Source of the DNA: Staphylotrichum longicolle
Lineage: Eukaryota > Ascomycota > Sordariomycetes > Sordariales > Chaetomiaceae
Length of the DNA stretch: 64,000 nucleotides
Reading direction: 5' to 3'
Assembly: GCA_019096155.1 (NCBI GenBank)
Contig: JAHCVI010000005.1
Span: 3,544,468 to 3,608,467, forward strand
Position 1 is the first letter of the stretch. Every line of letters begins with the position of its first letter. Positions 33,693 through 46,035 of the stretch are shown piece after piece. A program made the position numbers and the translations under genes. The notes under the pieces were generated by a model. That model was not told the origin of the DNA and searched no databases. It worked only from the letters and a program-made list of their open reading frames with translations.

Positions 33693-34448
33693 GATGTTCC
33701 AGAGTGGCTTCTGGGTGTCCCTTGGCGTCCCTTGGTCCCGATACCGGAGGCAGTATTAGCAATTACTGTTGAATAATATCAACGTAAATGGAACAGTGGA
33801 TGGCCGATGATGGGTGATCTGGAAAGGAGTTGCCCGTCGATTGACAGGATCGCGTTGCGGTGGATTTCGATTGTCTTGGTGAACTAGGACTCGGACTGGG
33901 AACCCCAACGATGTGAACAGGGCCGTGTTTCCTGTCAGTCGCCTGCTCGGAAAGCTCCAAGCACCCTGCAGCTCCGCAATGGGACCCACTCGAAAACACG
34001 AGGGTGCTTGGGATGAAACCATCAAGACCTCCCGTCTCACTCGTCATCATCATCGAAATTCGATGGTTAGATCTGACGATTGTTTCCTGACTTCCTATTC
34101 CCGAAGCTGACCATCGCCGCAAGAAGTGAATGAACGACAGCCAATAGGAGATATCTTCCGTACCTGGTATCCTGTGATCAGGGGACGTTGTGCGTTAACC
34201 TGGTTCTTGGTGCTCTGACCAGTCCTTTGTTCTGGGTAAGGTAGATATTTTGGTGCCTAGAGCGTCAACGATGGCAGAACCAAGGGATTCAGAGATTACG
34301 CCAGATGCTGGTTTGCTCTCTTGTTTGTTTACCCACGAGACCTCCCTTCCGTATCACTCGATAGATGCCAAGACCCAAGTCGTTGAGTTCCTCTTTGGAT
34401 TGTTCCTCTCAAACACACATTGAGGAAAAATAGGGAACTGACCGAAGC

Positions 34449-34476
34449 GGGGTGGGGGAGGGGGGGGTGAAAGGGG
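34449..34476 (+). other. Potential G-quadruplex motif (strong)
   Basis: Four G-runs (34449-34452, 34454-34458, 34460-34467, 34473-34476) of 4, 5, 8 and 4 bases are joined by loops of 1, 1 and 5 bases. The short loops and long runs make this the strongest candidate in the window. It is in gene-free DNA, about 760 bp upstream of the phosphatase start. Confidence 0.6.
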
Positions 34477-35543
34477 AGTCTCACACCCGATAGAATACTT
34501 CCCACTACAGGTACAAGGAACCAAGGCTCGCCGGAGGGCAACAAAAGCACAAGGTATTCGAATGACAACAAGAACGGGTCTTGTTGGGAACACCGACACG
34601 ACTGTTCCCAGTACAAACAGGGGTTTTGCATGACGGTGCTTTCTGAGCTTGCCACTGTAGCACAATCAACGGTGCCATGCTGTTGACAGAGAAACTAGCG
34701 TGAATCCTCGCACAGTAACACCAGCGCAAGTTTCTCGTGGTGTGTCGGTCCCTCCGTGCCCAAAGCCGGGCTTGAAACGTCCGAGAACACGGTGGGAGGA
34801 GACTGACGCTTGACGGGACCTTGACAGCTTGGCTGTGGAGGAGAGGGAGGGGGGCGGCGTGGTTATTACGTGTGAAGAATCGAGCATCATCCACGCCTCG
34901 CTCCCAAGAATGGACGCTCGCGAGTGCCGGCCCTGAATCCTGCGAGCGGAGTTGATATATTGCGCTGACACGGAAAGGGTGCGTGCTGCAGACACCGTCC
35001 CGTCGCTCGTCACAACGGCAGTGCTGTCATGAAGGGGAGAGAGCGACGTTCTGAAGAAGTCTGGAGAGGGTACCAAGGCAGGGTTGAAATGAATCTGTCT
35101 CCTTCTGGTCCAACCTCCCCTGGCCGCAGAGCCGGCAGATCTCTGAGAGCTGGTACACGTACGTACTTCTCCACCCTGACGATCTCTGGGGCTGCCCAAG
35201 ATTGGAGTGTTTGTTGCGTGCGTTTCAAGAATGATGCAATCAAGCTTCAGCAAAATCAGAGGTTCGGCATCAAGGTCAAGAAAGCTGATGAGGACACCTC
35301 AAACGCATCCCATCAGTGACGCGCCCCTCACCCCTGGCAAAACTCATCTGCGCTCCAGAATCATCTCGGTCCGTCTCAGATGATCTTGATGCTCAATCTC
35401 GGGACTCGTCAATGGTAGGCTGCCATTGCCATGTTGGGGGATGCCACTTAGTTGGGCGGCTCGGCATCTGGACTTAGTCGTCCCGGATTGCAGGTCTGTG
35501 GTGTTGGTGTTTGGTCTCGGATCTCGGTTGACGGCCTCTCACT

Positions 35544-35607
35544 CATGCTGCCATGCTGCCATGCTGCCGTGCTGCCATGCTGCCGTGCTGCCATGCTGCT
35601 GTGTTGC
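35544..35607 (+). repeat. 8-bp tandem repeat (minisatellite)
   Basis: Eight contiguous copies of an 8-bp unit, consensus CATGCTGC. Copies 4 and 6 read CGTGCTGC and the last reads TGTGTTGC. The unit is not a multiple of three and the repeat lies outside genes. Copy number may vary between strains. Confidence 0.9.
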
Positions 35608-36363
35608 CACTTTGCCGCCGTGAGCGCCACCTTGGTTGATTGGGCATGTTCTGGAAAGGCCCGAAGCGGGTGGGGGGAATAGCCAACACCAAACACTCTC
35701 TTAGATGACCGCGGGCCCCATGCTTGAGCATGGCCGTAGGGGACCCCAAAGACGGACCAACGTAACGCAACGCAACGCTCCTCGGCAACCCCAGACCGCC
35801 CCAGATTCCCAGAGAAGCCCCTGGGCGGGTGGAACATTCTTCTCCACGTTCCGGAACTACCAATAATAGCTGGCTCGGCGGCTGTCTATACGTCACTTGG
35901 CCGGGCTTTGCCGCTGCCACTTCATTAATCAACCATGTGCTCCACTGCGCGCTCTGCACTCTCTGCACGCGAGGCAGGCGGCGAACGAGGGGGCGTGACC
36001 TTGGGCAATAATGGGCATATTGGGGGTCTGGGGTGGGATGGGGCTGCTTTTACCCGGGGGCTCAATCACAGGGAGTGTACCTCGTTCGCGCCGGGCAGGG
36101 CAAGCTGCCTCTTCCGGAGTTCCGGCAATTGTCCACAGGTGCGGCAGGAGGCGGCCAATAAAGGCTGGGACACGCTCAACACCAATCGTTGATATTATAC
36201 CCAAATGAGAGAAGACGTTCGAACTTGTTCCGTAGCATCGGCAGTTGCCAGTTGCTGGCGCGCCTGAAAGATTTGCACATGGCTCAACCGGGTCATCGCC
36301 TTCCATGGGGCTGGGCAAGGGGAAAGGGGGAGATGGAGAGGCGGACGAGGCGAGGCCGACATG

Positions 36364-36368
36364 TATAA
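36364..36368 (+). promoter_or_regulatory. Candidate TATA box for the DUF1996 gene
   Basis: TATAA sits 216 bp upstream of the start codon, within TGTATAAG. It is followed by a pyrimidine-rich stretch of the kind found around fungal transcription starts. It is only a sequence match. Confidence 0.4.
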
Positions 36369-36583
36369 GTGCCCTGGTACGACGAAGATGCCTTGTCTTT
36401 GTCTAGTTCTCGACGCCCTTTTCTTCCCTTGACCTCGCCGACCTTCAAGCGTCTTTGCCTTCTTCGTTCTCCCTCCGCAAGGAAACAGCTTGCCTGAAAA
36501 GCGCCAGACTATCTCATCCACGGAGGGCGAGAGAGTTCGAGAGACAAGAATCAAAAAGAGCAAGTCACACAGGAGAGATCAAG

Positions 36584-37919
36584 ATGCATCAGTGGGCTTC
36601 CCTCGCCGCGGCCGTTGCGCTGCTAGCCAACGGCGCTGTTGCGCAGAACATGCTGCGGTTCGCGTGCTCTCAGCTGGTCGTCGACCGCGTCGACCCCTTG
36701 GTCAACCCCGGCATCCGCTACACCCCTCATCTTCACCAGATCGTGGGCGGCAACTCGTTCAACCTGACCATGACGCCCGTCGAGTACGACCTCGCCAAGC
36801 GGTCCAGCTGCACGTCGTGCAGCTTCACCCAGGACAAGTCCAACTACTGGACTGCCGTCATGTTCTTCAAGGCAAAGAACGGCACCTACCAGCGTGTCCC
36901 CCAGGTCGGCAACGGCGGCCCCCAGGGCAGGCTCGAGAACAAGGGTGGTCTCGATGTCTACTATATTCCCAGCGGCAAGGTCACCGCTTTCAAGCCTGTG
37001 AGTTTGGACCCGTGTTCCCGCCGATGAGACTTCGGCAGCTGACAGATCCCCCTTCTCCAGGGCTTCCGCATGCTTGCCGGCAATGCGGCCAACACCGACG
37101 ACAACCAGGTTTCCAAGGGCAACATCTGCCATCGTTGCTGGACGTCGACTAACGACAACAACTTTGTGGGTGGTGCCCCTTGCACCGGCTCCGACACCGT
37201 CGGGATCCCGCAGGACACCAAGTGCAAGATGATCCGCCAGACCATCATCTTCCCCACGTATGTTCTCCTCCCTTGTGTAGCCCAACCTGTGCCTCTCCCT
37301 TCCGATATGGTGTGATATGCTGACCCCGCGGAAACAAATCAGATGCTGGGACGGCAAGAACTTGGACTCGCCGGACCACAAGTCCCATGTCGCGTACGGC
37401 CAGGGCTCTGGTGCCAACGGCGGCGGCAACTGCCCGAGCAGCCACCCCGTCAAGCTTCCGCAGGTCATGTACGAGTTGATGTGGAACGTGACAAACTTCG
37501 CCGACAAGAGCATCTGGCCCGACTCTGGCCCGGCCTTCATGTACAGCATGAACCTCGGGTACGTTTCAAGATCTTGTTTCTGGCGAACGGGGCCATGGTA
37601 ACGAAGCTAACCGATGGGGTAGTGGCTCCGCCGCTCACGGTGATTACGTCTTTGGCTGGGAGGGCGATAGCCTGCAGAAGGCCATGGACAAGGGCTGCAA
37701 CCTCAACCGCGACTGCCCAGCGGCCGGCCTCACTGCCCAGACCGCCGACAAGTACAACGCGTGCACCATCAAGCAACAAGCGCCCGAGCCCGTGGACGGC
37801 TGTAAGTTAAACCCTCTGGTGAGAAGAAGAAGAAGAAAAGGATCAGGACACTAACCGAGTGGCAACAACAAACAGGGCTCAAGGCTATGCCCATGGGCGA
37901 GATGGCCATCAAGGCTTAA
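36584..37919 (+). CDS. Secreted DUF1996 protein
   Basis: Five exons (36584-36997, 37061-37257, 37343-37558, 37623-37801, 37876-37919) join in phase to give 349 aa. The four introns are 63, 85, 64 and 74 nt. A signal peptide covers about 1-20 (ending AVA-QNM). The mature protein matches DUF1996: FACSQLVVDRVDPLVNPG near the start, HLHQIVGGN, then CWDGKNLDSPDHKSHVAYG and a Cys-rich C-terminal part. The conserved His and Asp clusters suggest a metal-binding or catalytic fold, but no activity is established to my knowledge. Many members are secreted by plant-decaying fungi. The C-terminus is short and lacks the binding module or Ser/Thr linker that some members carry. Confidence 0.93.
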
Positions 37920-39172
37920 TTTGGCATTTCCTCCTTCTCGCCGTTGCTGGGGACTTGTCTGGGCCAAGCAGGGACTTTTAGAGGAGTTTGTGTCAAGGGC
38001 GCCAAAGATTGGAGATCGCCGATTCCCCGCACTGCTGGAGGGAAAGGGGCTGGTTTGGTGTGCCCCCACGGAGTGGCAGAGACACCAAGCACCTGGTGTC
38101 GCTGTACCTCTTCTCGGGCTTTTCGCGAATGGGGATTTCCCTTTTCTTGCATGGCGCGTTGCCGCCGCAAGATGGCTTGCAATTATTGTTTCACCGTTGT
38201 ACTCGAGCCCTCACTTACATCCCCTTGAGTAGTGTCATTATCATCACCACCCATTAGGAAGTTGACTTGGCCAGAACGTGTTACTTTTCCCAACCAGAAG
38301 TACTCTATCCAGGGATGAGTGCGCAACCAGTTGCTCTCCAGGGTTTGGACAAGCCCAGGGTTCGTTGTTCCTCCGCTGGGCCCAACACCATATTGGCCAA
38401 GCATGGGATATTTTAGTGTGCCTCCACGTCTATAAGGTATGCCACGTTCAGATTTGCATCCCCTGAACGTTCCTCGCCTGTCACCCCGCCGCGCCTGACC
38501 CACGTATGACTATGCGGCACCTCTTGTGGTGGGAAGAATCATTGGCTAGAGCAAAATGCAACCCAGTCATGTCGCTCGATAGTCACCATGCTTGGGAGCA
38601 TGCCACGTGCGGGAAGTTGGGCCGAAAAGATCGGCGTGTCCGTGGTGGCGCGTCCCTCCCCGGTGCCTCAGGGGTAACCATTCCTTTCTGCCTAAAACCA
38701 TCCCACGGCCACCCGCGAAGAGATCATCGAGCTTGGCCGCCTCGGCGCGGATGTCGATCATGGAGCATGTGTCTTGCCCGGCGTGCCGGGCTAATCTGAG
38801 AGGCCGGCACCGGAGTCCCAGGGTTGAGACGCTCTGTGACAGCCTGGCTCAGCCTGGTTAACCGGTGCAGCCCAAGACTTCCCGGATGATGTTGCAAAAA
38901 CCCGCCACATCCTGGATGATACACGGGTCGTAAGGTGACATTATTGCTGCGAGTGTCACTCGCCTTTGAACTCTGCTACACAACTCTGGACAAATGAAGC
39001 CGGGCCTACCCACATACAATCCGTGTTTCTATCCCGACATGGTGGACCGGCCAACCGACCCTTCGGCCCAAGACAATTGCCCTTGACAAACAAACTGATA
39101 CCTGGAAGCTGTGAACAGGGTCTGGGCCGCAGGCAGAGCGAGGGACTTCGTCAACTACCAGCCCCAGAGAAA
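37920..39172. other. Convergent 3' intergenic spacer
   Basis: This 1.25-kb gap lies between the 3' ends of the DUF1996 gene and the antiporter gene. It should contain two 3' UTRs. The frames present are short and overlap in several phases. No gene is supported. Confidence 0.4.
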
Positions 39173-42100
39173 TCAAAAGGCAACCCCCGAAATGCCTCGC
39201 CCGACAGTCTTGAAGCCATAACTCATCCACTGGCCGTCGCTGCCCAACGTGTCGAACCGGCTCACACCGCTCTCGGACCCGTCGAGACTCGTCCCAAAAC
39301 TGCTGAAGTAAAAACCAACGATGACAACGAGGTAGCTGAGCAACAGGATGCTGCCCTTGAAGTAGTTGCTTTTGCCCTCGCCGTACATGTAGCTCAGCAG
39401 GAAGACGCACAGAATGACCGTCACCATGTCCCACTGGGGGAAGAGCAGACTAAACGTGTACTTGGCCACATCTTCAGCAGGGACGCCGAGCGGGTTGACG
39501 GCCGAGAAGAGCACCAAGGCGGGGACCTGGAGGAGGCAGACCTGCAGAGCATAGGCGGAACCAATCTCCATTGAGAGTGCGATGTTGCCGTTCATGGCAA
39601 ACGAGATGGCATTTAGGAACTCGGTAGTGTTGGGCACCAACGCAAACAGCGTGATGCCTAGGAACTTCTCGTCAATGTCGAAGCTTTCAAGCACAACATC
39701 CACTGTATCGACGAGGATCTCGGCAATGATGGCGTAGAGCACCGTGGCGCCCATTAGAATGATGGAGCTCTTGAGTCGGCTCCAGTTGGGTGCGTCGTGG
39801 CCTCCGTGGCCGTCTCCCTGTGCGCCGGCCGGCCCTGCAGCGTCGTCTTGCTCTGGAAAGAGAGCAGCACTGCGGATTGGTCCTGAGCGGCTGGCGGAGC
39901 CAGGTGTGTGATGGGCAATCGTCGAGATTGAGGGGTTCGGGCCTCGCCTCGAACCCTGCACATTTCTGGCAGCGACAGTTGCGGCCGTCGCGGCAATCTC
40001 GGCGACCTGATGGACGAGATTGCTATTCTCGGCATCGGTGAATCCGGGGATGCTGATGGTGGGAACGGCCGTCTCGGTGGTGCCGGAGCTGGTGGGCTTC
40101 GGCGGGACGACATGAGGGGTGCCGTTCACCTCGCTCCCTGGGAGAGGCGTGTTCTGCCGCGTCTCTTCCTCTGGCCGGGGCAACTGGCCGACTTGGCGGA
40201 GCGACTGTCCGAGGATGCGCTTGTACAGGTGCGAATCTCGAATGTCGGCGCCGGTGGTGTCACCCAGCGATGCATTGCCAAATGGAGGCCGAGGCGTGGC
40301 GTGAGCCATGAGGTGATCTTCGTGCTTCTTCTCCTCGAGTTCGGAATTCCAGATGACGGCGGCATGCGTCCGAAGCGTGAACCAGAGGCCAATGATGTAG
40401 GACATGAACAGCATGGTGGCAGCAAGATAACAGTACGGACGCACAGCTTCGAGGTAGAAGCGGTCGTTGATGGCAGGGGTCTGCGAGAAATAGCAGCGCC
40501 GGCAATCCCTAAGAGCTCCGCCGCCACTGTTCGGGCGGTCAAAGTTGATGCAGTCCTGGCACGTCAGCTCGTGGGTGCCGTAGATCTGATAGAAGAGGGT
40601 CGGGCCAAAAGCGCCAATGACTGCAAAAAGCAGCATGGTCGAAGTGACACCGGCCGACTTGGAGTTGAAGCGTTGCGTCTTGCGCTTGATGGCGCCGAAA
40701 CACATAGACAAGCCCGGAAGGAAGAGAACACCGGCAAAGATGCTGCCGACAATGCTGCCTTCGACGAGCTGGGCCTTGCCCTGCTGGAGGGCGACGCAGT
40801 AGAGGAAGACCTCGACAATGGTAGAGAAGAGCGCGTTGATGGCAGCGCCGAGGCCCATGGACGACTGAGCAGAGATGGAGGCCACGGCTTGGCCGATAAA
40901 GTAGGCGAGAGGAATGATGGACAGGAGACCCGAAACGAAGAGGAAGGCGGGAGACGTGAGGACATTCTCCATGTGCAAGAGCCCGTCTAGGACAAGCCAG
41001 TCAAAGATGACGAAGAAGACGATGGCCATGAGGTTGATGAGGAAGATGTTGGTGCCGTCAATGGTGTACTTCCAGTACTTGATGCCGACAGCTCGATAGG
41101 TGCAGACCAGGATGGAAGAATGGGGCGCTGCGGGGGCCCGAGCAGAGACAATGTCAGACTCGAAGGACAGAGCCAGGGGATGGCGGCGCAGGTGAGAAAA
41201 CAGGAGCATGGTGACCTTGCCCATGGGGATCGAGAAGACCAGCAACCAGCAGATGGCCGAGACGACAAAGAGGCAGGGCGTGATCAGGAAGTAAAAGAAG
41301 GCAAAGAAGATGACACGGCCGATGTTCCACTGCCCGCGCCCGAACAACCTCCGCTTCATCCGGGGCAGGTGGTCGTCGAGTGCGGCCCCACGGCCCCTGC
41401 CGAGAAGGCTTTCCGTCTCGTCTGGTTCCGAATCGAGGCTTCTCCTCGACCGCCCAACAATGGAACGATTCCTGTCGGGACCAAAAAAGAGCCGACCGTA
41501 TTCCAGATCGCCGCTCTGCCACTGTTCATACTCGCTGATGCTTCGGCCCTCGCCCTGGTCCTCGTCCAGATAGGCTTCCTGCTGCTCCAACCGGACAAAT
41601 TTCCCAAAGGGGTAGAACAAGTAGGCGGCCAACCCCCGCAGGACTCGTCCGTACTCCCTCCCGCCGGGAGCAGAAGCAAAAAGGAAGCAGACGAGGGCTC
41701 CAGCGAAGGCGATGAGAGCCATCCACCACCCAAAGGCAAGGGTCCACACCAGGTTGAAGAAGAGCAGCCAGTTGCTGACGTGCCCGCCGGGGGACGAGTG
41801 GATATCGCCCTCGGCCGTCTTCTGCACCGAGCGGTTCTTCTTGTACAAAGCTGGCTTCCACAGCCTGATGCCGAAAGGGTGTGTCTGGTTGATGGCTTGC
41901 TGGCGGTCCTTGAGGGTGAAGCTCTCGGCATCGCTGATATCCCCATCCTCGTCGACCGGCGTGGTATCGTCGTCCGGTCGCTCATCCCCTGTTGTCTCTG
42001 CGCCAACCTCGTCCACTGGAACGGCGTCGGCTGGGTCGGTCCTGTCCTCGAGTCCTTCGCCTTCGGCATCCTCGTCGTCAGGGGAGGAGTGTATCTTTGC

Positions 42101-42721
42101 GAGGGCAGGCGGGGCGCCGACCCGTCTCCGCAGGGTTGCGGCGTAGTTTTGTTGGCGCTCGGCGGCATCGGCCTCGACCTCGGCAATGCCGTCGTCGGCG
42201 GAAAAAACGCCGCCTCGCTGAGGGGCCTGCGCGTTGGAACTGGCGCGGCGTGTCATGGCGGGTTTTCGGGGGCGGGCGCGGCCGCGTTCGGGTCCCAGCA
42301 ACGGCGACTGGGCAGAGCCTTGGCCGGCCCTTGGGACGAGAAGGTTGGTGGCCGGAGACTGGCCTCCGTCGGAACGGGAAGGATTCCCGGGTATAGGACT
42401 GTGCACGAACCCTACCGGAGGCGAAAGAAGCACGTCAGCGGGCAGCTTGATTTCTGCAAGGGCCCAAAACAACAAAACAGTATTGCGCTGCTGGTGCCGG
42501 CCTGCTGCACGCATGCCAAGAAGGCACTGCGGAGCAAGCTACACGGTAAAGAGCCAACTGAACCCACCTTCAGGCCGCCTCCGCACAGTATCCGTCGGCT
42601 GGAGGCTGTCGAAGCCGCGATCCTCGTCCCGGACGACGGGGCTGGATTGCGAAGGTCGTCGCGCCTCGATCGGCGAGGCGTCACTCGGCGAGCCGCGGTC
42701 TGGCCGTGGGGAAGAATCCAT
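39173..42721 (-). CDS. vnx1: VNX1-like vacuolar cation/H+ antiporter (CaCA family)
   Basis: Two exons (42721-42568 and 42453-39173) with a 114-nt intron (GTGGGT...TGCAG) give 1144 aa. The first 250 residues are disordered and acidic. A membrane domain of the VNX1 type begins near 270 (WLLFFNLVWTLAFGWWMALIAFAG). The two exchanger repeats are clear: GSIVGSIFAGVLFLPG in the first and ALVPNTTEFLNAISFAMNGN with GSAYALQ in the second. A long hydrophilic loop of about 170 residues separates them. S. cerevisiae Vnx1 exchanges Na+ or K+ for H+ at the vacuole; ion selectivity here is inferred. The frame of exon 2 stays open to 42514, so an alternative start without exon 1 cannot be excluded, but exon 1 gives a normal Met and clean phase. 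Confidence 0.9.
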
Positions 42722-44791
42722 GGCGGCGGCAGAGCTGGCGGGAGATGGGCAAAGACGAGACTGTCAATGAATCCGACCTAAAACTCGTGCTTGCTGACTC
42801 GTTCTCGTGATGCCGCTGGGAGGCGATGGGGGGAAGGCCGAGAGGGTTCCAGCTTGGAGCGAGCTTGGTGGGACCGACAAACATCAATAGTGAGACATCA
42901 ACACAAAGCACCAGGATGGTTAAACAGAGCGTCGAATCCAATGCAGTGAAGTAGCGATGGCATGGTAAAGGCACGAGAAAAAAAATGGTGTGCAAGATCG
43001 GTCGATCATGGCCGACCGATTTTCGAGGCAAAACAGAAGTCGCGCCCAAATCCTTTTGGGAAGCAGCAGGAATCGGGGGCTGCCGCTCTGCCACAGGCGT
43101 CAGCGGCTCAGTTGACGAGAGATCGAGGCTCGAGTGCTTGAGCTCCAGGTCCCCACCCAGATAAGCCGACTATTTCAAGTGTGCCACAGTAACTTACTGG
43201 AAAGGGGGAACGGCAAAAAAAAGAAGGGGAAAAAAAAAAGAAAAACTGGGCTCGCGACATCTACATAAATAATAAGATACCTTAGCTCAACCTCAGCAGA
43301 TGCAACAGGAGCTGCGAACAAGGAAAACTCGCTTTCATTCAACCCGAAGCAATGGAAGAAAGTGCGCAACACTAATGCGCATGCTGCGACAGAGAGGTTC
43401 GCAACCTAGGGCTCCAGTGTACCATACAGGCAAATGAATCACCTACCTTAGGTACCTAGTTCCCAATATGACATGCCCAGTGCCAGCCCGAAGGAGCTCT
43501 GGTTTGCGGATGTGAAACACGCAAGGCGCCATCTTGACCACCAAGGCGAGGTAACTCCCAGGTTGGCAGTGAGTGATACGGTTGGGCCCGCTGAAGGAGG
43601 GGGTGGGTCAGATGCGGCACTGGCGGACCCAAGGGTCTCCCCCAAGGGCGCCAACTATGAGCCAACCTCAGCCGACAAAACAAGCAACGCCGGCATGTGC
43701 CGCACCTAAAGTGGCTTCGCGCCGAGTTTCTGCTGATCAGCACAAGGATGGCAGCACAAGCGGGACCTCAAGTGACTTTATTTTCTCCATACTCGTGCCA
43801 CAAAAATCCTCCTCGGACATGTTGCGGCGGCCAGCGCGATCCACCGAGGGCGCCTCTGCAGACATGACAGTGTAGCGCTGCAAATCTGGAGGATGTGAGA
43901 GGTCGGAATCCGGGACGGACCTCCCTCTTCGGTTATGATGTGGATTTGCAACAGTCAGGTGCCGTGAGTTTCCCACGCTACTCCGTAGCTTTGGAGCTTT
44001 GGAGCAATGGCGGTGTGCAGTACACAAGTAGGTAAGGTAAGGTAGTGTTAGAGCCCGTCAACTCCTCGCTTGCACAATACATCGCTACATTCTTGTGTCT
44101 GCACGAGGGAGAGTAAATCTTTTCCGTGTAAAGAATCTCAAGGGAGAGGGTCCTTTCCTTGCCCGTCGCTGTTAGGCTCGAGTCGCTTGGCCTGGTTCTA
44201 ATGTTTAGCATAGAATAGATTGGCACGTTTATGGAGCACGGTTATGATGACAGAGGTATGACTGCACCTGGCACAGGCCGTGCTTTTGCTCTCAACTTCA
44301 GGTCGTTGCAAAGCTATCCGTCGCACACGCAGCATTGATGAGAAGACCGAAGGAGTTTTGGAGGCCCAGTCGATCCTTGGCGGTGACATCATATCCGGCC
44401 TTCGCTCCAATGCTGACATAAGACGCCATGCGGCTGCCTTATCTTCTTATCAACTGCCAGATTGACTGAGCGCCAGGTCACGTGGTATTGCTCGGCCAGA
44501 GGAGCTGCTGGAGCTCTTGGCGCGACGGCGTTGGCAGCAGCCGATTGCGTGGACCTGAGCTGCCTTCCGCGGCTTCAGCGTTGACCATCTTTCACATTCC
44601 GCCTGCATCGAAATCTCAACAGACGGCATCATCGAACATCGGTTCCGCCCACCACGCGCACATTGATCGCGGTCTCAGGAACTTAGTGGAACTTCTTCGC
44701 GCCGACCAGGCCCCCTTCAGAGAGCACATTGCGCCGTCCAAGAACCAACCCCTCGACACCCCGAGCCCTCCCCTCCCTCGACGCCGTCACC
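42722..44791. promoter_or_regulatory. Divergent promoter region (antiporter / RPT6)
   Basis: This 2.07-kb gap separates divergent genes. I looked for the Rpn4-type proteasome element GGTGGCAAA on both strands and did not see an exact copy. A purine run rich in A and G lies near 43200-43245. No gene is supported. Confidence 0.4.
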
Positions 44792-46035
44792 ATGGCGCTC
44801 GACAACTATTATCACAACAAGATCGAGGCGATGCAACTCGAGATACTCAAGGGTCAAGCCGTTCTCCGCCGTCTCGAAGCTCAGCGCAATGACTACAACT
44901 CGCGGGTACGCCCTCTCCGCGAGGAGTTGGGCCTCTTGCAACAGCCCGGCTCGTACGTCGGCGAAGTCGTCAAGGTGATGAGCACCAAGAAGGTCCTCGT
45001 CAAGGTACACCCTGAAGGGAAATACGGTATGTTTGGCATTCAGCCACCAGCACCCTCTCGAGGCGCAATCTCTTGGTACTGACTCTCTTTTCTCCCCAAG
45101 TCGTCGATGTTGCGGACTCGGTCGACATCACCAAGCTCACAGTCGGCAAACGCGTGACGCTGCTATCCGACTCGTACAAGCTAGAGAAGATGCTTCCTTC
45201 GTCAGTCGACCCTCTCGTCTCCCTCATGATGGTTGAAAAGGTGCCCGACAGCACCTACGACATGATTGGTGGATTGGATCAACAAATCAAGGAGATCAAA
45301 GAAGTCATCGAGCTCGGTCTCAAACACCCCGAGCTCTTCGAATCGCTAGGCATTGCGCAACCCAAGGGTGTGCTGCTCTACGGGCCCCCCGGTACCGGAA
45401 AGACACTGCTGGCCCGCGCTGTAGCCCACCACACCGACTGCAAGTTCATCCGCGTGTCTGGTTCTGAGCTGGTGCAAAAGTACATTGGTGAGGGCAGCCG
45501 CATGGTGCGCGAGCTTTTCGTCATGGCGCGGGAGCACGCTCCGAGCATTATCTTCATGGACGAGATCGATTCCATTGGCTCATCCCGTGTCGAGGGATCT
45601 TCGGGCGGCGACTCCGAAGTGCAGCGCACCATGCTGGAGCTGCTCAACCAGCTCGACGGCTTCGAGCCAACCAAGAACATCAAGGTGATTATGGCGACAA
45701 ATCGATTGGACATTCTGGATCCGGCTCTTTTGCGGCCGGGCCGCATCGACCGCAAGATCGAGTTCCCGCCACCGAGCGTCGAGGCGCGCGCCGACATTCT
45801 TCGCATCCACAGTCGCAAGATGAACCTGACGCGCGGCATCAACCTCACCAAGATTGCCGAGAAGATGAACGGCTGCTCCGGTGCCGAGCTCAAGGGCGTG
45901 TGCACCGAGGCGGGCATGTACGCTCTTCGGGAGAGGCGTGTGCATGTCACACAGGAGGACTTTGAGCTCGCCACTGCCAAGATTCTGAACAAGCACGACG
46001 ACAAGGAGGTGTCGCTCGCCAAGCTTTGGCGTTAA
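44792..46035 (+). CDS. rpt6: 26S proteasome regulatory ATPase subunit RPT6
   Basis: Two exons (44792-45026 and 45101-46035) with a 74-nt intron (GTATGT...CCAAG, TACTGAC branch at 45077) give 389 aa, the normal size for Rpt6/Sug1. It is one of six AAA subunits in the 19S base that unfold ubiquitinated proteins. An N-terminal coiled coil (about 8-50) precedes the OB domain. Walker A GPPGTGKT is at 173-180, Walker B IIFMDEID at 228-235, then the ATNRLDILDPALLRPGR second region of homology with arginine fingers. The C-terminus ends AKLWR. The acceptor uses AAG rather than CAG, but the joined protein is co-linear with the family through VVDVADSVDI. Confidence 0.97.

Larger units (their letters stand above)
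33693..36583. promoter_or_regulatory. Divergent promoter region, 2.9 kb (phosphatase / DUF1996)
   Basis: This is the longest gene-free stretch. It must hold two promoters. It also carries a tight G-quadruplex motif (34449-34476), an 8-bp tandem repeat (35544-35607) and a TATA-like site before the DUF1996 gene. The largest frame (34666-35253, minus) has no recognisable feature. A non-coding RNA could be present but nothing in the sequence proves it. Confidence 0.45.

Noticed and set aside
34666..35253. 195-codon minus-strand frame in the 2.9-kb gap
   Set aside because: It is Ser/Arg-rich without motif, signal peptide or splice context; plausible as chance in GC-rich DNA.
41120..42781. 553-codon plus-strand frame opposite the antiporter gene
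   Set aside because: It is antisense to a gene with clear family motifs and has no domain of its own; GC-rich coding DNA often leaves such open antisense frames.
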